From assembly GCF_012910705.2 (NCBI RefSeq), contig NZ_WTVG02000037.1:124001-188000 (forward strand): a stretch of DNA of 64,000 nucleotides, read 5' to 3'. Under the pieces are notes generated by a model, which had not been told where the DNA came from, searched no databases, and was given only the letters and a program-made list of their open reading frames with translations. Of the stretch, positions 17,944 through 26,636 are shown piece by piece. Position 1 is the first letter of the stretch; each line of letters opens with the position of its first letter. The DNA comes from Aromatoleum anaerobium. GTDB taxonomy: Bacteria > Pseudomonadota > Gammaproteobacteria > Burkholderiales > Rhodocyclaceae. A program made the position numbers and the translations under genes.

Positions 17944-19073
17944 GAGCTCACTTCCTTCGCAATGACGAGTTTCAGGATTTCACTGGTGCCGCCGCCGATC
18001 AGCGTGAAGCGCACGTCGCGCAGGTAGCGCTGCACCGGGTATTCCATCGCGTAGCCGTACGACGCGAGCACGCGCGCCGCGTCGTCGCAGATGCTTGCGG
18101 CCGTCTCGGTCGCGAACAGCTTCGCCATCGCCGCTTCCTTGTGGTGTGGGCGCTTCATGTCGCACAGCCACGCGGCGCGGTGGACGAGGGCGGTCGCCGC
18201 TTCGAGCCCGGTCGCCATGTCGGCGAGTTTGAGCTGGATCGCCTGGAAGCGGTTGATCGGCTTGCCGAACTGTTTCCGTTCGCCGGCGTAGCGCACCGCA
18301 GCAAAGAGCGCCGCGCGCGCGACGCCGAGCGCCATCGCGCCGGTGATGATGCGGATCTCGGCGAGCGTCTTCTTCAGGTGCGCTTCGCCGTCGCCTTCCT
18401 CATTCGACAGGCGGTGGCTGTCCGGCACGAAACAGCCGTCGAACGCGACTTCCGACGTCGGCAGCGCCCACACGCCCATCTTGTGGATCTCGCGCCCGAC
18501 GGTGAGGCCGGGGAAGTCCTTCTCGACGAGGAAGATCGTCAGCTTCTTCTCGTCGCCGGCGCGCGCGAACACGGTGAAGAAGTCCGCGACCGGCGCCGAC
18601 GTGATCCACGTCTTCTGGCCGTTGATGACATAGCCGCCGTCGACCCGGGTCGCGGTCGTCGCGATCGATTCGAGGTCGGAGCCGGCGTTCGGTTCGGTCA
18701 TGCAGATCGCGCCGATCTTGTTGCCGGCGAGCGCCGGCTTGAAGAGGCGCTCGACGATGTCGGCGTTGCCCAGCGCGTGCAGGAACTTCGTCCCCATCAG
18801 CGACTGCATCGCGACCGCGCCGGCGAGCGACATCGAGCCGCGCGCGACTTCCGTCAGCGCGAGGCAGAACTCGGTCAGCGCGAGGCCCGAGCCGCCGACG
18901 GACTCGGGGTAGCGCATGCCGAAAAAGCCGAGTTCGGCGAGCTCGCGGAAAAGCGCCCGCGGGAACGCGTGCGCCTCGTCGAGCGCGGCCGCCTGCGGCG
19001 CGATGCGCTCGTCGCTGAAGCGCGCGAACGTGTCCTGGATCGCGCGTTGTTCGGGTGACAGATCGAAGTCCAT
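17940..19073 (-). CDS. iaaF: acyl-CoA dehydrogenase lacking the usual catalytic Glu (benzylmalonyl-CoA dehydrogenase, IaaF-like)
   Basis: A 377-aa flavoprotein with all three acyl-CoA dehydrogenase domains: ICMTEPNAGSDLESI, TWITSAPVADFFTVFARAG, ERKQFGKPINRFQAIQLKLADM. The C-terminal motif that normally reads Y-E-G-T-x-E/Q-I, with the catalytic Glu, reads LIGGGTSEIL here (about residues 356-365): the base is replaced by Gly. In A. aromaticum IaaF oxidises benzylmalonyl-CoA with simultaneous loss of CO2, so no C2 proton has to be removed, which suits the missing Glu. The product here would be 2-aminocinnamoyl-CoA. ATG at 19073 overlaps the preceding gene's stop (TGATG). Confidence 0.88.
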   Translation of the reverse strand: MDFDLSPEQRAIQDTFARFSDERIAPQAAALDEAHAFPRALFRELAELGFFGMRYPESVGGSGLALTEFCLALTEVARGSMSLAGAVAMQSLMGTKFLHALGNADIVERLFKPALAGNKIGAICMTEPNAGSDLESIATTATRVDGGYVINGQKTWITSAPVADFFTVFARAGDEKKLTIFLVEKDFPGLTVGREIHKMGVWALPTSEVAFDGCFVPDSHRLSNEEGDGEAHLKKTLAEIRIITGAMALGVARAALFAAVRYAGERKQFGKPINRFQAIQLKLADMATGLEAATALVHRAAWLCDMKRPHHKEAAMAKLFATETAASICDDAARVLASYGYAMEYPVQRYLRDVRFTLIGGGTSEILKLVIAKEVSS

Positions 19074-20767
19074 CACGCGCTCCCTTCGGCTTCGTAGCCG
19101 TACAGCTCGCGCGCCGCCTTTTCGGAAATCACACCGTTCCTCACCTCCTCGGCGAGCAGCTTGCGGCTGCGCCGCTGCGGGTCGCCGTAGCCGCCGCCGC
19201 CGCTCGCGACCTGGTGGTAGACGGTGCCGCGCGGCACGCCGGTGATGAGATCCTTGTTCTTCGGCACGACGGTCTGGCCGTCCGGGTAGTGCAGGCGGAT
19301 GAAGTTCAGCCCGCCGCTGCCGCCACCGAACAACCCGAATGCCGGCTCGAAATCGCCGTCGCCGAACGTCACGAGCTGCGTGTCGTCGGAGCCGATCTCG
19401 AAGATCGTCTCGACGCCGAGCCCGCCGCGCCATTCGCCGGCGCCGGCCGAATCGGTCAGGAGCTCGTGGCGGATCAGGCGGTGCGGCGTCTGCTGCTCGA
19501 ACATCTCGTAGTCCTGGTCGAGCACGCCGCCGGACGCGTCGATCATGCCGATGTGGTCGTAGCCGTCGGTGCCGAGCATCGCGCCCGAGCCGCCCTTCAG
19601 GCCCATGAACCCGATATCGACGTATTTTTCGTTGGTGCGCGGGTCGATGCCGGTCGTCAGCGATGCCAACAGGTTGTTCCAGCCGGCGGTCACGCGCTCC
19701 GGCATCACGGGTGCCAACGCGCGCTGGATCGCGTCGGCGTTCGGCGGGCACAGATGGTTGCCGAACGTCGTCGCTTTCGGATACGCGGCGTTCAGGATCG
19801 TGCCTTCCGGGATCACGATCTCGATCGGCTGCACCATGCCTTCGTTGTGCGGGATGTCCGGGTTCACCATCTGCAGCAAAGTGAGGATCGTCGCCGACGC
19901 GCTTGACGTGAACGTGCCGTTGACGAAGCCGTTGGTCTGCGGGTCGGTGCGCGAATAGTCGAAGCGGATCGACTTGTCCTTGACCTCGATGTCGACGCGG
20001 ATCGTGAATTTGGAGCCGACGTGGCGGCCGTCGTAGAACACCTTGCCTTCGCCCGAATAGCTGCCGTTCGGGATCTTCGCGATCTCGGCTTCCATCATCT
20101 TGCGCGTCGCGTCGAACAGCGCCTCTTTGTGTGCCTCGTAGCTCGGCACGCCGTACTTGGCGAGGAGTTCGAGCAGGCGCCGCTCGCCGACCGTGCACGC
20201 GCCCATCTCGGCTTTCATGTCGTGCTGCACGATGTCGAGCCGCACGTTGGCGAAGATCAGGTTCCACACGTCCTTCCTGAGCTTGCCCTTCTCGACGACC
20301 TTGACCGGCGGAATGCGCAGCGCCTCCTGCCACACTTCGACCGCGTTCGGGTTGTAGCCGCCGGCGACGTTGCCGCCGATGTCGGCCTGGTGGCCCTTGA
20401 CCGCGGTCCAGGCGACGAGCCGGCCTTCGAAGAACACCGGCTTGAACACCGCGACGTCGTTGTTCTGGTTGCCGAGGCTGAACACGTCGTTGTGGAAGAT
20501 CACGTCGCCGGGGTAGATCTCGTCGCCGAAAAATTCCTTGATGTACTTGCACACCGGCGCCAGCGAGAACGCGAGGATCGGCAGGTTCTCGGTCTGCTCG
20601 AGCATGTTGCCGTCGCCGTCGTACAGCCCGGTGACGTAGTCCTTCGCCTCGCACAGGATCGGCGAGCGGGTCGTCTGCTCCATCGAGATGCTCATCTCGT
20701 CGGTGATCGAGCGGAACGTCCGCGCATAGACGGAGAGCAGGATCGGATCGATAGTCACGGCGCTCAT
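19073..20767 (-). CDS. hydantoinase B/acetone-carboxylase-like subunit (oxindole-ring hydrolase)
   Basis: A 564-aa HyuB-family protein: VYARTFRSITDEMSISMEQT at the start, NDVFSLGNQNNDVAVFKPVF, WTAVKGHQADIGGNVAGGYN, GRHVGSKFTIRVDIEVKDKS, and a C-terminal GGGGYGDPQRR. HyuA/HyuB pairs use ATP to hydrolyse cyclic amides (hydantoin, 5-oxoproline) or to carboxylate ketones. In anaerobic indoleacetate breakdown such a pair (published as IaaC/IaaE, as far as I recall) opens the 2-oxoindole lactam to (2-aminophenyl)succinate. The start at 20767 overlaps the HyuA-like stop (ATGA, 20764-20767). Which subunit holds which letter was not certain, so no symbol is given. Confidence 0.88.
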   Translation of the reverse strand: MSAVTIDPILLSVYARTFRSITDEMSISMEQTTRSPILCEAKDYVTGLYDGDGNMLEQTENLPILAFSLAPVCKYIKEFFGDEIYPGDVIFHNDVFSLGNQNNDVAVFKPVFFEGRLVAWTAVKGHQADIGGNVAGGYNPNAVEVWQEALRIPPVKVVEKGKLRKDVWNLIFANVRLDIVQHDMKAEMGACTVGERRLLELLAKYGVPSYEAHKEALFDATRKMMEAEIAKIPNGSYSGEGKVFYDGRHVGSKFTIRVDIEVKDKSIRFDYSRTDPQTNGFVNGTFTSSASATILTLLQMVNPDIPHNEGMVQPIEIVIPEGTILNAAYPKATTFGNHLCPPNADAIQRALAPVMPERVTAGWNNLLASLTTGIDPRTNEKYVDIGFMGLKGGSGAMLGTDGYDHIGMIDASGGVLDQDYEMFEQQTPHRLIRHELLTDSAGAGEWRGGLGVETIFEIGSDDTQLVTFGDGDFEPAFGLFGGGSGGLNFIRLHYPDGQTVVPKNKDLITGVPRGTVYHQVASGGGGYGDPQRRSRKLLAEEVRNGVISEKAARELYGYEAEGSA

Positions 20768-22890
20768 GCCAGGGCCTCCTTCTTGTCCTTGATGCACGAT
20801 TTCACGAGGTCCTCGCGGCCTTTCCGGAACAGCGCGAACGAGCCGAGCGCGTCCACGACGCAGTCGTACGACGCGCTGACGAAGATCGCGGTGGTTTCCT
20901 GCTCGATCATCGCGGGGCCGTCGATGCGGTTGCCGTGGCCCATGCGGTGGCCGTCATAGACCGGCACGTCGCGGAACGTCTTCGTCTCGGGGATATAGAC
21001 GGCGCGCCGGCCCTTGAGCGCGTGCGCCGCGTCGTCGCCCGCCCACGGCTCCTCGCGCGCGACCGGCTTGTCGGTGACGCCGATCGCCTGCACGCGCACG
21101 TTGATGACTTCGACCGGCGTCCCCTCCTGCTCGAGCGAGTAGCCGTACAGCCGGTTGTGCTCGGCGTGGAACGCGGACGCGATGCCCGCGCTGTCGTGGG
21201 CGTCGATGAGATTCCCCGGCACGACGAACGACACCTCGTGGTACTGCTTGATGTAGCGGCAGTCGAGCTTGACGTCGAAGCGGCGGCGCGCGTCCGGGAT
21301 GCGCTCCTCGGTCAGCTGGCGGGCCCCTTCGGACGCCATCTCGCCGATGATCTGCGCGAGCTTCGGCCAGTCGAGCGCGTCGAGGCGCGACACGAAAGTG
21401 CGCACGAAGTCGTGCTTGAGTTCGCTCATCAGCATGCCGAACGCGCACAGCACGGAGGACTCGCGCGGCACGATCTGCAGCGGAATCTCGAGTTCGTCGC
21501 AGATCAGGCACGAGTGGATCGGGCCGGCGCCGCCGGCCGGGATGAACGGGAACTCGCGCGGGTCGAAGCCCCGCTTGATCGTCACTTCGCGCACGCCCTG
21601 CGCCATGTTGTTGCACGCGACGCGGTACATGCCGGCCGCAGCTTCCTCGACCGTGAGCCCCATCGGCGTCGCGATGTGCTCCTCGATCGCGGCGCGCGCG
21701 GCGGCGACGTCGAGCTTCATTTTTCCGCCGGCGAAGAACTCCGGGTCGAGGTAGCCGAGCACGACGTTCGCATCGGTCGTCGCCGGAAGTTTTCCGCCTT
21801 TGCCGTAGCACGCCGGTCCCGGATCGGCGCCGGCGCTCTGCGGGCCCATGCGCAACAGGCCCCCTTCGTCGAGCCAGCCGATCGAGCCGCCGCCGGCGCC
21901 GATGGTGTGGATGTCGAGCATTGGCAGCGCGATCTTGTGGCGCGCGATCTCGCCGTCGTTCTTGATCATCGGCGTGCCGACTGCGACCGACGCCTCGAAG
22001 CTCGTGCCGCCCATGTCGGTGATGATGCAGCGGTCCTGGCCGTGCGTGCGGACATAGAAAAGTCCCGCGCCGGGTCCGCCGGCCGGGCCCGACAGCAGCG
22101 TCAGCGCCGCTTTTTCGCGCGCGAGCTGCGGCGAGATCACGCCGCCGTTCGACTGCATGATCAGCAGCAGGCCATCGAAGCCGATGCCCTCGAGCCGGCC
22201 GACGAGCTGGTCGAGGTAGTGGTTGAGCTTCGGGCCGACGTAGGAATTGAGCGCCGTCGTGCTGACACGCTCGTAGAAGCGGATCGACGGCAGCAAGTCG
22301 GTCGACACCGACAGGTACGCGTCGGGCAGCTCGCGGCGCACGAGCTCGGCCGCGGCCTGTTCGTGCGCCGGGTTCGCGAACGAGTTCATGAAGCAGATCG
22401 ACACCGCCTCGACGCCTTCGCGGCGGAACAGTTCGAGCGCCCGTGCGACTTCCTCGACGTCGAGCGCTGCCACTTCGTTGCCGTCGCGGTCGAGCCGCCC
22501 CGGGATGCCGGCGCGCAGATAACGCGGCACGAGCGGCTTCACGTTCGTGTAGCGGTTGTTGTATTGCTCCTCGCGCACGCCGCGGCGCATCTCGAGCGCG
22601 TCGCGCACGCCTTCGGTCGTCAAGAGGCCGCATTTCGCGCCGTTGCCGGTGAGCGTCGCGTTCGTCGTCACCGTCGTGCCGTGGACGATCGTGTCGATCA
22701 GCGGCGCGAAGGCTTCGAGCGACAGCGGCGGGTCCATGCTCGCGGCGATGTCGGCGAGGCCATTCACGACCGCGATCGACGGGTCGGCCGGCGTCGACAG
22801 CGACTTGAATATCGCCGGCTCGGCGCCGTCGCGCGTGACGACGAAATCGGTGAAGGTGCCGCCGACGTCGATTCCGATCTTCAATGTCAT
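20764..22890 (-). CDS. hydantoinase A/N-methylhydantoinase-like ATP-binding subunit
   Basis: A 708-aa HyuA-family subunit with an actin-like ATP fold: GIDVGGTFTDFVV (residues 6-18), HGTTVTTNATLTG, LLSGPAGGPGAG, ITDMGGTSFEASVAVG and HTIGAGGGSIGWLDEGG. Conserved late segments are AGMYRVACNNMAQGVREVTI and PAGGAGPIHS. It supplies ATP-dependent activation for lactam-ring hydrolysis together with the HyuB-like partner. The start (22890) overlaps the ligase stop as TGATG, so translation is coupled. ATP-dependent opening of the oxindole ring is inferred from the operon and published pathway work in A. aromaticum. Confidence 0.9.
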   Translation of the reverse strand: MTLKIGIDVGGTFTDFVVTRDGAEPAIFKSLSTPADPSIAVVNGLADIAASMDPPLSLEAFAPLIDTIVHGTTVTTNATLTGNGAKCGLLTTEGVRDALEMRRGVREEQYNNRYTNVKPLVPRYLRAGIPGRLDRDGNEVAALDVEEVARALELFRREGVEAVSICFMNSFANPAHEQAAAELVRRELPDAYLSVSTDLLPSIRFYERVSTTALNSYVGPKLNHYLDQLVGRLEGIGFDGLLLIMQSNGGVISPQLAREKAALTLLSGPAGGPGAGLFYVRTHGQDRCIITDMGGTSFEASVAVGTPMIKNDGEIARHKIALPMLDIHTIGAGGGSIGWLDEGGLLRMGPQSAGADPGPACYGKGGKLPATTDANVVLGYLDPEFFAGGKMKLDVAAARAAIEEHIATPMGLTVEEAAAGMYRVACNNMAQGVREVTIKRGFDPREFPFIPAGGAGPIHSCLICDELEIPLQIVPRESSVLCAFGMLMSELKHDFVRTFVSRLDALDWPKLAQIIGEMASEGARQLTEERIPDARRRFDVKLDCRYIKQYHEVSFVVPGNLIDAHDSAGIASAFHAEHNRLYGYSLEQEGTPVEVINVRVQAIGVTDKPVAREEPWAGDDAAHALKGRRAVYIPETKTFRDVPVYDGHRMGHGNRIDGPAMIEQETTAIFVSASYDCVVDALGSFALFRKGREDLVKSCIKDKKEALA

Positions 22891-24422
22891 CAGGTCTGCT
22901 CCATGAACGTTTTCCGTGCGACCAGCCGGCGCACGTCATCCTTCCTGACCTTGCCGAGCGCGGTGCGCGGCAGTTCGTCGAGGAACACCACCTCTTTCGG
23001 CAGCTTGTAGCGGGCGATGCGGCCTTCCAGCAGCTGCAGCACGTGCCCCGTGTCGAGCGTGCGGCCTTCGAGCGGCACGACGACGGCGACGACGACTTCG
23101 CCCCAGCGCTCGTCGGGCCGGCCGACGACCGCCACTTCGGCGATATCGGGCGACTCGCCGAGCAGGTTCTCGATCTCGGCGGGATAGATATTCTCGCCGC
23201 CGGAGATGATCATTTCCTTCTTGCGCCCGTCGACCCAGAGATAGCCTTCGCTGTCCTGGTGGCCCATGTCGCCGGTGCGAAACCACCCGTCCTTGAGCAC
23301 CGCGGCGCTCGCCTGCGGGTCGTTCCAGTAAGCGCTCATGACGTTCGGGCCGCGCACGAGGATTTCGCCGGTCGCACCCGGCTTCACGTCGCGACCGTCA
23401 TCGCCGACGACGCGCAGGCTGCAGTGCGGCGCCGCGCGACCGGCCGAACCGGCCTTGCGTTGCGCGTCTGCGGCCTTGACGTACGCGGCGATCGGGCAGG
23501 TCTCGGTCGAGCCGTAGATCTGCACGAGCGGCACGCCGCGCCGGTGCACTTCGCGGATCAGTCGCTCGGGGACGATCGTCGAGCCGGTCGTGATCATGCG
23601 CAGGCTCGACAGGTCGGCGCTCTCCCAGCGCGGCCGGGCGATCATCATTTCGAGCTGCGCCGGCACGAGCACGGTCAGCGTGATGCGTTCCTGCTCGATC
23701 GCGTCGAAAGTCGCGTCGGCGTCGAACTTCGGATGCAGCACGACGGTGGCGCCGGCCGAGAGCGCTGGAGTCGTCTGGTTGTTGAGCCCGCCGACGTGGA
23801 ACAGCGGCAGCGTCGTCAGGATGCGGTCGTCGGCGGTCAGCTCGTGCAGGTCGATACTGTTCGCGGCGTTCCACGCCAGCGCGCCCTGCGACAGCAGCGC
23901 CCCCTTGGGCTTGCCGGTCGTGCCCGACGTGTAGCAGATCAGCAGCGGCGTCTGCGGCCCGACTTCCGGGTCGCGCGGCACCGCGTCACCGCTGCGCTCG
24001 AGCAGCGCCTCGTACGAGATCCAGCCGTGCGGCGGCGCGTCGAACGCGACCAGCGTCACGCCCGCCAGCGCGTCGCGGAACGCGTCGATCTGCGCGACGA
24101 AGCGCGGCTCGACGAGCAGCACCGACGGCGGACAATCCGCGAGCAGCTGCCGGTGCTCGGGCCCGGCCAGCCGCCAGTTCAGCGGCATGAACAGCGCGCC
24201 GAGCCGCGCACAGGCGAACAGCGTCGCGAGCATCTCGGGGCTGTTGTAGCCGAGATAGGCGACGCAGCGGCCGCGCACTACGCCGGACGCGTGAAGCGCC
24301 GACGTGAGCCGGTCGATCTCCGCGGCGAACGCTGCATACGTCAGGTCGCGCCCCGGGAACCGGATTGCCGTCTTGCCGGGCACGAGCCCGGCGTGACGGT
24401 CTATCCATTCGGACAGCTCCAT
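22890..24422 (-). CDS. iaaB: aryl-acetate CoA ligase (indoleacetate-CoA ligase, IaaB-like)
   Basis: A 510-aa acyl-adenylate-forming enzyme. The ATP loop is CYTSGTTGKPKGALLS (about residue 167). Further motifs are YGSTETCP, GWFRTGDMGHQDSEGYLWVDGR, and the C-terminal PRTALGKVRKDDV with the adenylation Lys. A. aromaticum IaaB is a ligase specific for indoleacetate, and the operon position agrees. The ATG at 24422 is preferred over the GTG at 24428, since GGAGGAGGAG lies about 5 bp before it. The 139-bp gap to the thiolase gene holds two near-identical hairpins (24452-24527), unusual in an operon whose other junctions mostly overlap. Confidence 0.85.
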   Translation of the reverse strand: MELSEWIDRHAGLVPGKTAIRFPGRDLTYAAFAAEIDRLTSALHASGVVRGRCVAYLGYNSPEMLATLFACARLGALFMPLNWRLAGPEHRQLLADCPPSVLLVEPRFVAQIDAFRDALAGVTLVAFDAPPHGWISYEALLERSGDAVPRDPEVGPQTPLLICYTSGTTGKPKGALLSQGALAWNAANSIDLHELTADDRILTTLPLFHVGGLNNQTTPALSAGATVVLHPKFDADATFDAIEQERITLTVLVPAQLEMMIARPRWESADLSSLRMITTGSTIVPERLIREVHRRGVPLVQIYGSTETCPIAAYVKAADAQRKAGSAGRAAPHCSLRVVGDDGRDVKPGATGEILVRGPNVMSAYWNDPQASAAVLKDGWFRTGDMGHQDSEGYLWVDGRKKEMIISGGENIYPAEIENLLGESPDIAEVAVVGRPDERWGEVVVAVVVPLEGRTLDTGHVLQLLEGRIARYKLPKEVVFLDELPRTALGKVRKDDVRRLVARKTFMEQT

Positions 24423-24451
24423 GCCCACTCCTCCTCCAGTTGTTTCGTCAC

Positions 24452-24527
24452 GGGCGCTTTTTGCGCCTCTATAAACACGTTTTCACTCTGGTCGGGGGTA
24501 CGTCTGTCCGGGCGCTTTTGCGCCTCT
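24452..24527 (-). repeat. pair of near-identical stem-loops between thiolase and ligase genes
   Basis: GGGCGCTTTTTGCGCCTCT (24452-24470) and GGGCGCTTTTGCGCCTCT (24510-24527) are direct repeats 39 bp apart. Each folds as GGCGC-loop-GCGCC with a 4-5 base loop. There is no U-run that would make them a strong terminator in the direction of transcription (minus). They could stabilise or process the mRNA, or cause partial termination. Confidence 0.55.
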
Positions 24528-24567
24528 CGTCGCTCCCCGTCAGGGGAGCTCGTGCAGCTTGCGTTGC

Positions 24568-25773
24568 CTACGCGTCACATACTTCGATCACCACCGCCAT
24601 CGCCGTGTCGCCGGCCGCGCAGCCGGTGAAGAGGCCGAAGCCGCCGCCGCGCAGCGCGAGCTCCTCGATCAGCTCGATGATCGCGCGCGTGCCCATCGGC
24701 GCCTGCGGATGGCCCCACACGAGCGAGCAGCCGTAGTTGTTCATCAAAGCGAGGTCGGCGCCGGTCTCGCGGGCGAAGACGATGTCGTTCACCGCGAACG
24801 GGTTGTGCGTCTTGATCGCGGCGAGGTCGGCGATGCCGCGTCCGGCCTGGTCAAGCGCGCGGCGCGCGGCCGGGATCATCGCTTCGGGCATGTACGCAAG
24901 TTCCGTCCGGGCGAGGCCGAAGCCGTGCAGGCGGACCGCGATCTTCGGGTTCGCCGACAGTTCGCGCGCCTTGTCCGGCGTCGTGACGACGATCGCGGCG
25001 TTGCCGTCGGCCGGGTGCGTCTGCGCGCCGAACGTCACGCTGCCGCCGTCGATGACGGGCCGCAGCTTCGCCAGCCCGTCGGCCGTCGACCGGGAAGTCC
25101 CTTCGTCGCCGTCGAGCGTCGCTGCCGTCTTGCGGAAGTCCGCGCTCGGCACCGCGAAAGGCAGCGTCATGAAGCGCCTGAGGAACGCCGAGTCGTCGCG
25201 CAGCGCGTCGCCGTACTGCTGCTCGCGCCGCAACACCAGTTCGTGCTGCTGCGCGGTCGTGACGTTGTGTTTCGACGCGACGTTCTCGGCGGTGGCGAGC
25301 ATCGAATGGCCGCCGAGCGGGTCGCAGCCGAAGTTGTCCATGACCCAGTCTTCGGCGCTGCCGGTGCCGCCGGGGCCGCGCGGATTCGGGTAGTAGAGGT
25401 GCGGCCCGTTCGAGGTGCGGTCGCAGTTGATCGCCAGCGCGACGCTCGCCATGTCCGACTCGATTTCCTGCGCCGCCGCGAGCAGCGTGCGTACGCCCGT
25501 CGCGCAGGCCTGCATCATCGTCGGGCCGCCGGCGCGGGTCGCGCCGATCATGCCGGTGAGCCACGGCAGGCCGTAGAACGCATGCTGTTGCGGCACCGAG
25601 AAGCCGAGCACGCCGTAGTCGAACAGCGCGGGGTCGATCGCGCGCCGGCCCAGTTCCTCGCGCGCGACGTGCGCCGCGAAGCGGACGCTGTGGAGATTGG
25701 CGAAGCTGCCCTGCCAGCGCGCGAACGGCGTGCTCCAGTACGCGCCGTACGGAATTTCGGCCTTGTAGCTCAC
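24568..25773 (-). CDS. thiolase-family acyl-CoA acyltransferase (5' end uncertain, possible frameshift)
   Basis: A roughly 401-aa thiolase-like protein. The nucleophile region is MMQACATGVRTLLAAAQEIE, the His motif is YGCSLVWGHPQAPMG, and the C-terminal Cys motif is LFTGCAAGDTAMA. It would cleave 3-(2-aminophenyl)-3-oxopropionyl-CoA to 2-aminobenzoyl-CoA and acetyl-CoA, closing the beta-oxidation part of the pathway. The body is open only from a GTG at 25773 (VSYKAEIPYGAYW). A 15-codon frame starting at an ATG with GGAG upstream (25817) reads MNSIRIIGTATAVLS and stops exactly at this GTG. That peptide looks like the missing thiolase N-terminus, so a small frameshift near 25775 is likely, unless the GTG start is real and coupled (GTGA). 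Confidence 0.8.
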   Translation of the reverse strand: MSYKAEIPYGAYWSTPFARWQGSFANLHSVRFAAHVAREELGRRAIDPALFDYGVLGFSVPQQHAFYGLPWLTGMIGATRAGGPTMMQACATGVRTLLAAAQEIESDMASVALAINCDRTSNGPHLYYPNPRGPGGTGSAEDWVMDNFGCDPLGGHSMLATAENVASKHNVTTAQQHELVLRREQQYGDALRDDSAFLRRFMTLPFAVPSADFRKTAATLDGDEGTSRSTADGLAKLRPVIDGGSVTFGAQTHPADGNAAIVVTTPDKARELSANPKIAVRLHGFGLARTELAYMPEAMIPAARRALDQAGRGIADLAAIKTHNPFAVNDIVFARETGADLALMNNYGCSLVWGHPQAPMGTRAIIELIEELALRGGGFGLFTGCAAGDTAMAVVIEVCDA

Positions 25774-25889
25774 GACAGGACCGCCGTTGCGGTGCCGATG
25801 ATGCGGATGCTGTTCATTCGTTCCGGTCTCCGGTGGTTGTTGGCGGGGAGGTGCAGGGTGGCGGGTGTCCGGGTCGTGGCGCGAGGCGT

Positions 25890-26573
25890 CTACCCGGCGG
25901 CGCTGTCGTCGAGGCCGACCGCGACGATGAACGCGTGCTTGGCTTCGGACAGGTGCTCGTGCATCGCGGCGGCCGCGGCATCGCCGTCGCCGGCGGCGAG
26001 CGCTGCGGCGATGCGGCCGAGCCCGCGCAGCACGATCGTGCGTATCTGCGCGTCGCCGAGCGTCAGCGTGCGGATGCGCTGCATGTGGTCGGCGTACTGT
26101 TCGACGATCCTCACGAGGCGCGGATTGGGCACCAGCGCGAGCCACGCGGCGCGAAAGCTGATGTTGGCTTCGCGGAAGGCATCGGCGTCGTTCGCCTCGT
26201 GCGCGCGCACTGCTGCGGCGAGCGCGTCGTCGATCGAGCGGCGCATCGCCGGCGATTGCGTGAAGGCGGCGATGCGGCGGATCGCCGCCGTTTCGACGAG
26301 AAAGCGGATCTCGTAGATGTCGTTGACGTCGTCGAGCGTCAGCGCCGGGACGACGAAACTGCGCCCGTCGGACACCAGCAGGCCTTCGCTCGACAGGCGC
26401 CGCAACGCTTCGCGCACCGGCGTGCGCGACACGCCGAGCTGCTCGGCGAGCTGGACTTCCTGCAGCGGCTGGCCGGCGACGATCATGCCGTTGCGCAGAT
26501 GCGAACGCAGTTTGTGATACACCTGCTCGCCGAGGGCGAGCGGACGTTCGACAGGTTTGAGTGACGGAACCAT
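25890..26573 (-). CDS. GntR-family (FadR/FCD subgroup) transcriptional regulator of the iaa operon
   Basis: A 227-aa regulator. The winged helix-turn-helix is at residues about 10-75 (EVQLAEQLGVSRTPVREALRRLSSEGLL), and the all-helical FCD ligand domain follows from about residue 95 (AIRRIAAFTQ...; RIVEQYADHMQRIRTL). ATG 26573 (MVPSLKPVERPLALGEQV) is taken as start; the longer frame to 26666 would run through the operator. It is first in the long minus-strand operon, 72 bp ahead of the thiolase. A perfect 16-bp palindrome lies 48 bp upstream, the expected site for autoregulation. The effector is likely an acyl-CoA or aryl acid of the pathway; this is inference. Confidence 0.88.
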   Translation of the reverse strand: MVPSLKPVERPLALGEQVYHKLRSHLRNGMIVAGQPLQEVQLAEQLGVSRTPVREALRRLSSEGLLVSDGRSFVVPALTLDDVNDIYEIRFLVETAAIRRIAAFTQSPAMRRSIDDALAAAVRAHEANDADAFREANISFRAAWLALVPNPRLVRIVEQYADHMQRIRTLTLGDAQIRTIVLRGLGRIAAALAAGDGDAAAAAMHEHLSEAKHAFIVAVGLDDSAAG

Positions 26574-26620
26574 GGGCAGAACCTTGTAGTGCCAGTGCGG
26601 GGCCGAAGGCCGATGAATGA

Positions 26621-26636
26621 ATACTGTATACAGTAT
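26621..26636. promoter_or_regulatory. candidate GntR operator, perfect palindrome ATACTGTATACAGTAT
   Basis: A 16-bp perfect dyad in an AT-rich patch inside otherwise GC-rich DNA, 48 bp upstream of the GntR start. GntR/FCD regulators typically bind short dyads of this sort (TGTATACA core). A near-copy (ATACTGTATACAT) stands upstream of the fused dehydrogenase/hydratase gene at 48816. Confidence 0.75.

Noticed and set aside
20935-24629. Long plus-strand open frames (691 and 581 codons) opposite the HyuA-like and ligase genes
   Set aside because: Both are Arg/His/Val-rich shadows without recognisable domains.
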